64,000 bases of DNA, from the NCBI GenBank assembly GCA_963806335.1, contig CAWDXO010000006.1, positions 186,001-250,000 of the forward strand, read 5' to 3'. The DNA is from Palsa-504 sp963806335. Lineage in GTDB: Bacteria > Actinomycetota > Actinomycetes > Streptosporangiales > Streptosporangiaceae. A program made the position numbers and the translations under genes. This document shows, piece by piece, positions 25,738-33,047 of the stretch. How positions within the stretch are numbered: position 1 is the stretch's first letter; every line of letters begins with the position of its first letter. A model generated the notes under the pieces. That model searched no databases. It saw only the letters and a program-made list of their open reading frames with translations, and was not told the DNA's origin.

Positions 25738-26123
25738 CGCGCGGGCGCGGTGATCCGCGCCCGCCAGGCGGCGGCGAAGGCGGCCAGGTCGGCCACGTCC
25801 AGGCCGCTGGCCGCGAACTCATCCGCGAACCGCCGGGGGAACCGGCGGGTCGTCTTGCGGGTGCCGCGGCACACGACAGTGTGTGGCAACGTCCCGGCGA
25901 TCGCGAGCCGCCGGACCGTCTCCCGGGAGACGCCGAGCCGGGCGGCGAGCTGCGCGGCGGTCAGGAAGTCCGGCCCCTTGGCGGCGGGCGGTTCGGGCTG
26001 CCGGGGAGCCGGGATGAGGGCCGCGGCCAGGGCGCGGGCGACTGTTTCCAGCAGCTCGGCGGGGACCGGGGGACGGTCGGGTGGATCTGTTGGGTGGGGG
26101 GTGGGGGTCGTGTTAGTTTGCAT
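25734..26123 (-). CDS. Excisionase-like helix-turn-helix protein
   Basis: A 129-residue protein. A Pro/Thr-rich start and LLETVARALAAALIP helix precede a MerR/excisionase-type HTH (FLTAAQLAARLGVSRETVRRLAIAGTLPHTVV, with a basic TRKTTRRFPRRF wing). The ATG at 26123 is chosen; a frame open to 26219 has less protein-like sequence. As first gene of the operon with WhiB and DUF4913, it may act with the integrase as directionality factor or regulate the operon. Confidence 0.75.
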   Translation of the reverse strand: MQTNTTPTPHPTDPPDRPPVPAELLETVARALAAALIPAPRQPEPPAAKGPDFLTAAQLAARLGVSRETVRRLAIAGTLPHTVVCRGTRKTTRRFPRRFADEFAASGLDVADLAAFAAAWRARITAPAR

Positions 26124-26609
26124 GGCAGGTCCTGTCGAAGGGGCTGTGCCCCCTGGGTGATCTTGGCGGATGGTCCAGGGGGCCTTGTTGTGCCCAGGGT
26201 CGGCCGGGCACGCCGTCATGGTGACGGTAATGGCAGGGTACGAAAAGTGCCGAGCATGATCATTTAGGAAGCGGCGTTATCGGGGTGCCGGAGCGGCTTT
26301 TCGCCCCCTGGTTGTTGCCGGTTACCTGCGGACTAAATATTTCTAGGCGGTTGACCGAAAACCGTGTTTCGTGTTGCCGGTTGACGGTCCTTGCGCACCG
26401 CCCACGGGGCAGGGCTGGACATACGGCAGGGCTGGACATATTGGCTTGCGGCGGCCGCAAGCACCCATCCCGACGGCTGCGCTAGGGGCCCGCCGTCCGG
26501 GTAGGCCGCGTCCTGGTTACCGCGCCAGGTCTGTTCCCGTCCGCGATGCGAACCGCTGCAGCGCTGGCTGGTCAGCAGCAGCTCGGTAAATCCGCAAAAT
26601 GTGCATTGC
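26124..26609. other. Gap with no recognised gene
   Basis: I see no convincing coding frame. The left part should hold the promoter of the excisionase-WhiB-DUF4913 operon. GGTTGACC/GGTTGACGG repeats lie near 26350-26390. Confidence 0.4.
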
Positions 26610-26765
26610 CCGGACGTACCGTCCGTGCGTGCTGAGAACCAATCGGACAAGGCCGTCGAGGCGATGAGCAAGTACGGCGGCACGGTCCTGAAGACCACCT
26701 TGTCCAAGGCCGATGAGAAAGAACTCCAGGACGCCCTGCATGGCGCCCAAGCCGATACGCAGTAG
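26610..26765 (+). pseudogene. C-terminal fragment of a DUF1269 membrane protein
   Basis: The frame ending at 26763-26765 reads AENQSDKAVEAMSKYGGTVL then KTTLSKADEKELQDALHGAQ. This is the usual last part of DUF1269 proteins (SKYGGTVLxTSLSKEDE). No hydrophobic N-terminal part is found upstream, so the gene is truncated at its 5' side, within the element. Confidence 0.6.
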
Positions 26766-27040
26766 TTCTCGCACCCGCCCATATGGCTTTTACGCCATAG
26801 TCCGGTACCGCCCGGCCATCCGTGAGACACCTCTGAAAGATTCTTAGCGGGATCACTGGAACCGGTGACCTCTTCTGCTGGTGTCAGGTCTCCTCGGCGA
26901 CCTAGCTCACGTCAAGCCAGATCGCGATGCCCACGGTGTTGTCCGGGACCTCGTCGGCCCACGTCGACAAAGCTGGGCGTCGTAGGGACCGGCCCCCTAC
27001 ACTACGCATTGTTACGGTAATGGCGCGGTCGCCTGCCGCG

Positions 27041-27198
27041 CGTGGAACGATTCGTGGAACGGTGTGCCGGATAAGCGCAGCGCAGTGAGTGCTGTCAGTG
27101 CGATGACCTGTGCTATCGGTGCAACTAGCGCACATGCTGCGCGGGGCCGTACTTCTTTTAAACGGCAGGCCATCGGTTCGAATCCGCTCGCCGGCTCC
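27041..27198 (+). repeat. Attachment module 1 (decayed tRNA-Thr att site)
   Basis: The doubled arm CGTGGAACGA/CGTGGAACGG (27041-27050, 27053-27062) is followed 113 bases after its first base by a core (27154-27198) matching the tRNA-Thr 3' end at 41 of 45 positions. The sequence between arm and core is clearly related to that of the modules at 27852 and 29908 (shared GTGAGTGC and ATCxGTGCA words). It lacks the tRNA 5' half, so it is not a tRNA gene. Confidence 0.85.
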
Positions 27199-27287
27199 CA
27201 GTTCAGCGGGAGTTTAGCCGTCGCCTCCATCTTGATCGTGGAACGCCGCCGTGTTGTGACGTCAGGCTGTCGGTCCGCTTCGTTACC

Positions 27288-27533
27288 ATGACCCTCATGA
27301 GCGAACTGCCCGCCGGTGACACCCACGACGTGATTCGTCATAGCGGCCAGGTGGTGGCGGTGGTCGTGCCCATCGAGGAGTACCGGCAGCTACGCCAGGC
27401 GATGCAAGAGCAGCAGGTCAACGAGGAGTTCGACGCTGCCCGGGCCAGGTACCTGGCCCGCCGTGAGGCCGGGGCGATCCGCTACGTGTCGCACGAGGAA
27501 GCGGGGCGCCGCCTTGGCATGCCATCCCGGTGA
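27288..27533 (+). CDS. Phd/YefM-like antitoxin
   Basis: An 81-residue protein with VIRHSGQVVAVVVPIEEYRQL, the strand-and-helix signature of Phd/YefM antitoxins, followed by an extended charged C-terminal part that would wrap the toxin. The N-terminal part before this is shorter than in typical Phd. Start may be at 27288 or 27297. GTGA overlap with the toxin gene. Confidence 0.8.
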   Translation: MTLMSELPAGDTHDVIRHSGQVVAVVVPIEEYRQLRQAMQEQQVNEEFDAARARYLARREAGAIRYVSHEEAGRRLGMPSR

Positions 27534-27781
27534 GCTACCAGGTCAACTGGGAGATTCAAGCTCTAGACCAGACGGCGGGCTTCCTCCGCGACGATCCCAT
27601 CGGTGTCGCTGCGCTCTGGGACACTGTTAGCCAGCTCGCCGATGAGCCGCGGCCGCCGGAGTCGTTCCCTTACGGGTCGCCGGATCTGCGGCGCCTGCGG
27701 GCCGGGCGGTACCGCGTCTTCTACACGATCGATGAAGAACGGCGGGAAGTCCAGATCGACCACGTCGCCCGCCTGCCGTAG
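27530..27781 (+). CDS. RelE/ParE-family toxin
   Basis: An 83-residue protein with the RelE fold pattern: YQVNWEIQALDQTAGFLRDD, then LRRLRAGRYRVFYTIDEE, and VQIDHVARL at the end. RelE toxins cleave mRNA on the ribosome. Its GTG start overlaps the antitoxin stop. The pair lies alone between attachment modules 1 and 2. Confidence 0.87.
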   Translation: MSYQVNWEIQALDQTAGFLRDDPIGVAALWDTVSQLADEPRPPESFPYGSPDLRRLRAGRYRVFYTIDEERREVQIDHVARLP

Positions 27782-27851
27782 CCCTGGCATATCAGCCAAC
27801 TTATCGGCGGCAACGTTCTGTAGCTGGCATCCGGTGATCGCCATGGTAAGG

Positions 27852-28009
27852 CGTGGATCGGTTCGTGGACCGAGTCACCCGTGCAAACGGTGCGATGAGC
27901 GCCATCGGCGGCACGGCTCCGTGGTATCCGTGCAGGCAGTGCACCCGGAGCGCCGGGCCGTACTTCTCATAATCCGCCGGTCGTGGGTTCGACAACGCGG
28001 CCGGGGACG
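27852..28009 (+). repeat. Attachment module 2 with a tRNA-Met-like core
   Basis: The doubled arm CGTGGATCGG/CGTGGACCGA (27852-27861, 27864-27873) is followed 113 bases later by a core beginning TCTCATAATCC (27965). The connecting sequence resembles modules 1 and 3. The core, however, has a CTCATAA loop and GTCGTGGGTTCGA, which is the anticodon-to-T-arm pattern of tRNA-Met, not tRNA-Thr, and is decayed at its 3' end. Confidence 0.7.
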
Positions 28010-28098
28010 ACACGCCGGCCTCGGCTTTCCTCCGATAGGCAACTCCCAGCTCAGCGGTTCGTTCTGGTCAAGGAAGGCCTCTTGCGGTCGTCGCGATG

Positions 28099-28368
28099 TC
28101 AGGTATCGAGGCTCACGTGCTGCACGCTGATGACTTCCTGTCCCTCATGCTCGGTGACGGTGTACCAGATGGTCACATCATCGGCGGGCAGGTGCAGCTC
28201 GTAGGCGCCGGGCAGAGGGTCATCGCCAGGGAAAGGGTCCGCGAGGGTCGGGGCCGGCTCGTCCAGCAGATGAAAAATCGTACGCTGCACCGTCCACCGC
28301 AGCGGCTGCGGCAAGGCCTCGATCTCCTGCCAGGACGAGCCCGGGAAGCGGACGAGGCGATCACTCAC
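28099..28368 (-). CDS. RelE-like toxin
   Basis: An 89-residue protein (VSDRLVRFPGSSWQEI onward) with DEPAPTLADPFPGDDPLPGAYELHL and VTIWYTVTEHEGQEVISVQHV, a compact RelE/ParE-like pattern. The GTG at 28368 follows GGGGAA and overlaps the upstream gene by eight bases; a longer frame to 28419 would overlap it far more. With 28361-28558 it forms a second small toxin-antitoxin pair. Confidence 0.72.
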   Translation of the reverse strand: MSDRLVRFPGSSWQEIEALPQPLRWTVQRTIFHLLDEPAPTLADPFPGDDPLPGAYELHLPADDVTIWYTVTEHEGQEVISVQHVSLDT

Positions 28369-28558
28369 GTATTCCCCACGCCTCAGCGAGCTCCTCACGG
28401 GTGAACGCGGGCGCGTCATCGCCCGGGCCGGGGTCGGCTTGAATGTGCGCCACGGCGACGCCTCGCCCGACCTCGCGGCGCAGACGCTTCAGCTCAGCCT
28501 TCAGCGCATCCAGTTCGGCACGGGGAATGCTGACCAGTTCGGATGCTTCGGCGCTCAC
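28361..28558 (-). CDS. Small antitoxin-like protein
   Basis: A 65-residue protein with a helical N-terminal part (SELVSIPRAELDALKAELKRLRREV) and an acidic C-terminal part ending FTREELAEAWGIRE. Size, charge and position directly upstream of and overlapping the RelE-like gene suggest an antitoxin; no family is recognised with certainty. Confidence 0.62.
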   Translation of the reverse strand: MSAEASELVSIPRAELDALKAELKRLRREVGRGVAVAHIQADPGPGDDAPAFTREELAEAWGIRE

Positions 28559-28653
28559 GCGGCTCCCTCAGTTCGGCGCTTCAGGCCCAAGTGTAGATCG
28601 GTGAGGCCGGGATGGGCCGATCCGCAGCTGGCTGCTTATGATCCTGGGCGAGG

Positions 28654-28893
28654 CTACTGCGGATGATCACAGGTCGGGCTGGCGGTCGGCCCGGATCCGG
28701 CCCGGGAATCCTGCTCCGCCAGCACCTGGGCGAGCTTGTCCTGGACCAGGCGCCGCGCTGGGACACCGACGCCAAGGCCCTTCAGTGCGCGTTCTAGCTC
28801 ACGGCGGTACCGGTTCAGCTCATAAGTAGTGAGTGCGCCCAACGGGTGCGCAGGCTGCGGGACGGGCTGAGCCTCAGATGCAGGTCCTGTCAT
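28654..28893 (-). CDS. Small conserved protein of unknown function
   Basis: A 79-residue protein, MTGPASEAQPVPQPAHPLGA, then LTTYELNRYRRELERALKGL and VQDKLAQVLAEQDSR. The pattern TYELxxYRRELExAL followed by LAxVLAEQ recurs in small actinobacterial proteins. The start at 28893 is chosen because the region upstream to 29061 lies opposite the divergent regulator and its operator. No function known. Confidence 0.62.
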   Translation of the reverse strand: MTGPASEAQPVPQPAHPLGALTTYELNRYRRELERALKGLGVGVPARRLVQDKLAQVLAEQDSRAGSGPTASPTCDHPQ

Positions 28894-28927
28894 ACCTCGC
28901 ACGCTAGTTAGCTGGCGCTGCCGAGAC

Positions 28928-28979
28928 GACGTCCCAGGGGGCGTCAATAAGACGTCGCAGCAGGCGTCAAAACGACGTT
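28928..28979. promoter_or_regulatory. 23-bp tandem-repeat operator between divergent genes
   Basis: GACGTC at 28928, GACGTC at 28951 and GACGTT at 28974 are spaced exactly 23 bases, and GGCGTCAA follows the first two at constant distance (28940, 28963). The two full 23-bp units agree at 18 positions. The array occupies the 120-base gap between the HTH regulator (29014) and the divergent small gene, so it is probably bound by that regulator. Confidence 0.65.
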
Positions 28980-29013
28980 GTAATTCCAAGCTATCCAGGC
29001 CTACCCTGAGGGA

Positions 29014-29760
29014 ATGAGCACGCCGAACACCGCCCTGCGCCAAGCCCGGCAGCGGCTCCATCTATCCCAGGACGAACTCGCCCGCGCGATCCGCCAGGCC
29101 GGAGACCGAGCCGGGGAACCCAACAGCTGCACCAAGCGGATCATCCAGCGCTGGGAAGCCGGGCTCGTCCGTACCCCCCACGGCCCCTACGCGCGAGCCC
29201 TGGAATACGTCACCGGGCAGACCATCCAGGCCCTCGGCTTCGAAGGCGCCGACCACAAATACGGCCTCGACCCTAGCGAAGCCATGGGACCCGCCACCGG
29301 CATCTGGCTGCCCGAACCCGGCCTCAAGGCCACCCAGGGACCGCTCACCGGGATCTGGCTCAGCACCTACGAATACACCAGCTCCGGCCGCGAGCAGACC
29401 TATATCGATCAGCATCACGTGCTGCTCATCCAGCACGGCCGCAAGCTCCAGGTCCGCTCCCTGCTCGGCTCCGCTCCTTCCAAGCTCATGATGGACCTGA
29501 CCATCAACGGCCAGGTCATCACCGGCACCTGGACCGAGGAGACCAACCCGGCCGGCTACTACCAGGGCTCCACCTACCACGGCGCCATCCAGCTTCTGTC
29601 CGACCCCACCGGTCGCCGCCTCACCGGCCAGTGGGTCGGCTTCGGCCGAGACTTCGACGTCAACGCCGGCCCCTGGAAACTCGAACTCCTCACCACCGAC
29701 ACCAGCTCCGCCGCGATGACCACCTACGACCAGGCCCCGCAATCACCAGACAGCCACTAG
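29014..29760 (+). CDS. HTH regulator with a C-terminal sensor-like domain
   Basis: A 248-residue protein. An XRE-type HTH (LRQARQRLHLSQDELARAIR, then TKRIIQRWEAGLVRTP) occupies the first 70 residues. The remainder (TGIWLSTYEYTSSGREQTYI, DQHHVLLIQHGRKLQVRSL, TGTWTEET, YHGAIQLLSD, LTGQWVGFG) looks like an antiparallel beta domain of unknown role. Related proteins are common in actinobacterial mobile elements. It lies inside the cassette before attachment module 3. Confidence 0.78.
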   Translation: MSTPNTALRQARQRLHLSQDELARAIRQAGDRAGEPNSCTKRIIQRWEAGLVRTPHGPYARALEYVTGQTIQALGFEGADHKYGLDPSEAMGPATGIWLPEPGLKATQGPLTGIWLSTYEYTSSGREQTYIDQHHVLLIQHGRKLQVRSLLGSAPSKLMMDLTINGQVITGTWTEETNPAGYYQGSTYHGAIQLLSDPTGRRLTGQWVGFGRDFDVNAGPWKLELLTTDTSSAAMTTYDQAPQSPDSH

Positions 29761-29907
29761 TGCAGCTTCCACTCAGCACAGGCTGGCGGACGCCGGATTC
29801 TGCCAGCCGGGCGACGCGCTCATGCAGGATTCGTATGCAATCCCTTGGGGTTACGTAATGTTACGACTATGTGGCGTCACAGCTACGAGTTAATTGCTGC
29901 TCTGCGG

Positions 29908-30065
29908 CGTGGGACGAATCGTGGGACGAGCCGCCGGAAAACCCCAGTTCGGTGAGTGCCATCAGAGCAATAACGCGCGGCATCAGTGCAGTTAGAGCGC
30001 ATATCGCTATAAAACGGACTTCTTGTAAACGGCAGGTCAGCGGTTCGAATCCGCTCACCGGCTCC
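29908..30065 (+). repeat. Attachment module 3: attR of the tRNA-Thr element
   Basis: Doubled arm CGTGGGACGA at 29908-29917 and 29920-29929, then a 45-base core at 30021-30065 identical to tRNA-Thr 22851-22895. The core begins 113 bases after the first arm base, as in modules 1 and 2. Arms of identical sequence lie inside attL at 22933-22954. Together these define a 7.17-kb element. Confidence 0.88.
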
Positions 30066-30066
30066 C

Positions 30067-30308
30067 AGAGGTCTTCACGTTTCAGCCGGGTATATGTTCA
30101 CGTTTGGACTGGGCTCTGCCGTGCGGCTGTCCTGGGCCAGGGCCAGGGCAGACGTGCCCCGCGTTTCCGCGGAAACGTCCCGCGCAATTGCGTACGAGGT
30201 CTCCGGCGTGTGGGCTGACCGCGCTAACCTGTGGCCGTGAATGAAAGAAGGCAGCATCCGCGCAGGTCAAAACCAAACGTGAAGACCTCTCCCAGGAGGT
30301 CTTCACGT
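30067..30308. mobile_element. MITE-like block with 16-bp inverted and 19/20-base direct repeats
   Basis: AGAGGTCTTCACGTTT (30067-30082) is perfectly inverted at 30275-30290. In addition CTCCCAGAGGTCTTCACGT (30062-30080) recurs directly, with one inserted G, at 30289-30308. The interior has no recognisable gene and holds the 16-bp palindrome CGTTTCCGCGGAAACG (30162-30177). The left end abuts the att core. This could be a small non-autonomous element or a regulatory array. Confidence 0.45.
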
Positions 30309-30348
30309 GGCGGATGCGCCAGCCTGAGATGATCAGAGTTGACGCTGG

Positions 30349-31332
30349 TCACTGGCCGGGCCGCCGCGCATCGGTGCTGGCGATGCCCGGGGGGACGATC
30401 TTGCCGTGCTCGATGTCTTGGGACAGTCTGGCTCTGGCGGCGTGGGCCCCCTCGTCCAGCACGCCGGAGCCCGCCGCCCGCGAGATGACGTCGCCGCCGC
30501 GGCCGCGCAGCACGTACGCGAAACCGACGGCGATCAGCATGCCGATGATCGGCCCCACCAGATACACCCAGTAGCTGGTCCAGTAACCGCTGGCCAGGGC
30601 GGGACCGAAGGAGCGGGCCGGGTTCATCGACACGCCGCTGACCGGCGCGGCCCACAGCCCGGCCAGGGCGATGTAGCCGCCGACCCCCAGCGCGGCGATC
30701 GCGCCGACGTTCTGCGCGGCCGACGCGGTGCCCAAGATCACGCTAACCAGCAGCGCGGTCAGCACGATCTCCATCAGCAGGGCCTGCCAGTCCTTATACC
30801 CCGGCCCCGGCAGCGTCGCCCCCAGATGCTCGACGTTCCCGAACACCCACCGCAGGAACAGGCAGGCCAGCGTCGCGCCGATCAGCTGGATGACGACATA
30901 GCCCGGGACCCGCCGCCACGGGAAGTCCCCGCGTAGCGCGAACGCCAGCGACACGGCCGGGTTCAGGTGCGCGCCGGAGACCGCGCCCATGAACAAGATG
31001 ACCGCCGTCACCATCAGGCCCGGCGCCACCACCGCCGCGGCCAGGCTGATCTGCCCCTTCGCGTGCAAAAGCCCGCCGCCCGCGGCGGCCAGCACCAGCG
31101 CGAAGGTACCCAGCAGCTCCGAGAACAGCCGCCGCCACTCCCGGCTCGGGTCATCAAAGTCGGCACGGTTCCCGAACTCAAGCCACAGCGCGTGATGCGT
31201 GCGCGGGAACGCCGGGCCCAGCACCGCCGGGTCGACCGGCCGGGCCGCCGCGCCGCTCACAGCGTCCGTCCCCTGCCCGGCCCCGGGCGCCGCCGGACTA
31301 TCCGCCTGGCTCACCGGCACGTTGTCCGCCAC
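30349..31332 (-). CDS. Aquaporin (MIP family)
   Basis: A 327-residue channel with six membrane helices and both NPA boxes (GAHLNPAVS and GVSMNPARSF). The N-terminal extension of about 65 residues and the C-terminal tail after RGRGGD are longer than in E. coli AqpZ. It should conduct water; residues of the selectivity filter cannot be assigned safely without a structure-based alignment. First gene inside the large accessory segment. Confidence 0.93.
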   Translation of the reverse strand: MADNVPVSQADSPAAPGAGQGTDAVSGAAARPVDPAVLGPAFPRTHHALWLEFGNRADFDDPSREWRRLFSELLGTFALVLAAAGGGLLHAKGQISLAAAVVAPGLMVTAVILFMGAVSGAHLNPAVSLAFALRGDFPWRRVPGYVVIQLIGATLACLFLRWVFGNVEHLGATLPGPGYKDWQALLMEIVLTALLVSVILGTASAAQNVGAIAALGVGGYIALAGLWAAPVSGVSMNPARSFGPALASGYWTSYWVYLVGPIIGMLIAVGFAYVLRGRGGDVISRAAGSGVLDEGAHAARARLSQDIEHGKIVPPGIASTDARRPGQ

Positions 31333-31635
31333 TCCCTGTTCCTTCCCGTCAGCAGAACCGAAGATGCTCCGCGATCAGGGTCGCAAATCCGCGCCCCAAT
31401 CCTCCCCCGCGCGACGTCAGGCCTCAGGCCCAGTCCCGTTCCAGTTCCAGTCCCTCAATCGTCTTCCTGGTACGCTCCGCGAGCCAAGGGACCAAGGTCC
31501 CCGTCGTGGAGCAGGTCAGGCACGCGGGCCCGCCGGGAGGACCGTGCTTCGCGGCCCGGCCCAGGGCAGGCCTGCGGCGGCAGCGCCCGGGCCCGGCTGG
31601 TAGGCGTCCGCCGGCATGCAAGCGGTGGATTCCGT
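31333..31635. other. Gap with no recognised gene
   Basis: No convincing frame, RNA or strong hairpin is seen. It probably contains the aquaporin promoter near 31340-31400 on the minus strand. Confidence 0.4.
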
Positions 31636-31884
31636 TCAGGGCGTCGTCGCCGCTTGCAACAATTGGCGCAGTTCGTCAAAGCTCCCGACGTGCTCAGTCT
31701 CGGCGACCACGAAGCGGTCACCGTGGACCGCAACCGAGTAGATGCCGCCGGAAGCGGCCCAGCCGTGGACGGGAGTCCAGGTCGAGGGGCTGAAGCCACC
31801 CATGGCGACCGCCAGGGCATTGAACATCGACGCGGCCGGAGATGCCGAACGAGACGACTGGACCAGCAGCAACTCCCTTTTCAC
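31636..31884 (-). CDS. Short protein of unknown function
   Basis: An 82-residue frame reading MKRELLLVQSSRSASPAASM, then WTPVHGWAASGGIYSVAVHG and ETEHVGSFDELRQLLQAA. The second half looks like a genuine beta-beta-alpha unit. It might be a complete small protein or the end of a larger broken gene; no family recognised. Confidence 0.42.
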   Translation of the reverse strand: MKRELLLVQSSRSASPAASMFNALAVAMGGFSPSTWTPVHGWAASGGIYSVAVHGDRFVVAETEHVGSFDELRQLLQAATTP

Positions 31885-31974
31885 TCGATGCCGGGGCGGT
31901 CGCCGTCAATGTAATTAACCCGATCCAGGGGGCCGCACTTCGGCCGGCTCGTCTCCTTGTGTCTCCTGTGTGGG

Positions 31975-32262
31975 CTCAGGGGGTTGTTCCGCGGGGATCT
32001 TCGCGTTCATCGCCTTCGCCGTCGCGCTGCTCGCCGCGACATTGCAGAGTCTCATTGGCCCCATGGGCACCCTGCTCGCGGTCATCATCGTGGTGTTCAT
32101 CGGCAACCCCAGCAGCGGCGGCGTCAACGGAGTCGCTTACCTGCCCCCGATCTGGCAGGCCATCGGCGTCGTCCTGCCGCCACGCAACGGGCTCTACCTG
32201 ATCCGCAACACCTTGTACTTCGGCGGCAACGACCTCACGGTGCCGATCATCGTCCTGGGGTC
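31975..32262 (+). pseudogene. Fragment of a DUF3533/ABC-2-like membrane protein
   Basis: The frame reads AGIFAFIAFAVALLAATLQS, then GPMGTLLAVIIVVFIGNPSS, GGVNGVAYLPPIWQAIG and LPPRNGLYLIRNTLYFGGND. The GNPSSGG motif followed by LPPxxWxxIGxxLPP is typical of the C-terminal membrane part of DUF3533/YhgE-like permeases. Both ends are missing, so this is a gene remnant. Confidence 0.6.
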
Positions 32263-32292
32263 TGTTTTCAGAACGTCGGCGAGGGGCAGCCT

Positions 32293-32964
32293 TCAGGCGC
32301 CGGTGTCACTGTCGGCGCGGAGCCGCTGGCCTAGCCACTGCGCGTAGGACGTGGATTCATCCGGGCCGGGTTCCACGCGACCGGGCAGGGCCTGGGCGAA
32401 CACGAGCGCGGCGGCGGCGTCCAGGGCGCTGCGGAGCAGATCTGCGGGGCCGGTCGCCTCGAAGCCCAGGGTCCACCAGTCGCGGCTGCGCGCGCGGGCC
32501 TCGGTGAGTTCCACCTCGCACCGCGGCTCGCCGCCCAGCTCTGGGCCGCGCGCCGCGGCCGGCCCGCTGGCCAGTGCGAACTGGGTGATCCGCCGCCTCT
32601 TGCGTACCGGCCTCCAGCCGACCGGGCTGCCGTTGTCGGGGCGGGGCGGGCTGAAGGGAAAGGACCACTTCTGCCAGGACTCCAGGCGCCCGCGGGCCCG
32701 GCCCGGCAGCTCCAGGATCCCGGGGCTCCCGCGGTACATCTTGACCTCCAGTGCTCTGCCGCCGCGGATCTTCACCGAGAGTCCGGGCAGCGGCGGATCC
32801 AGCAGGTAGGTGTCCTCGCGTGACTCCGTCCGGGCCGGGAACCGTCCGAACCATCCGGCCACCGCGGCCTCCGGCTGGCCTGGGAAGATCCAGCGCACCT
32901 CGAGGCTGCGGACTGCTCCGGTGACCGGGATCTGAATTGGTTCAGCCGTCATCGTCATCGTCAT
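32293..32964 (-). CDS. Conserved hypothetical protein
   Basis: A 223-residue protein with SLEVRWIFPGQPEAAVAGWF, TYLLDPPLPGLSVKIRGGRA, LEVKMYRGSPGILELPGRAR and SWQKWSFPF. The alternating charged strands recall the CYTH/triphosphate-tunnel fold, but that is only an impression. Three tandem Met-Thr codons at the start leave the exact start open (32964, 32958 or 32952). Confidence 0.65.
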   Translation of the reverse strand: MTMTMTAEPIQIPVTGAVRSLEVRWIFPGQPEAAVAGWFGRFPARTESREDTYLLDPPLPGLSVKIRGGRALEVKMYRGSPGILELPGRARGRLESWQKWSFPFSPPRPDNGSPVGWRPVRKRRRITQFALASGPAAARGPELGGEPRCEVELTEARARSRDWWTLGFEATGPADLLRSALDAAAALVFAQALPGRVEPGPDESTSYAQWLGQRLRADSDTGA

Positions 32965-33047
32965 CGTCAGATGCCCCTATCCCTGCCTGGCCGGCCAGTT
33001 CCGTGCACTGCCGCTGCACGCCTGCGCTGTGCCAGGTCAGCCGGATC

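Noticed and set aside
27154..27198. Second tRNA-Thr gene
   Set aside because: Acceptor 5' strand and D arm are absent and the core has mismatches; the same applies to 30021-30065 and 59751-59795. These are att-type fragments.
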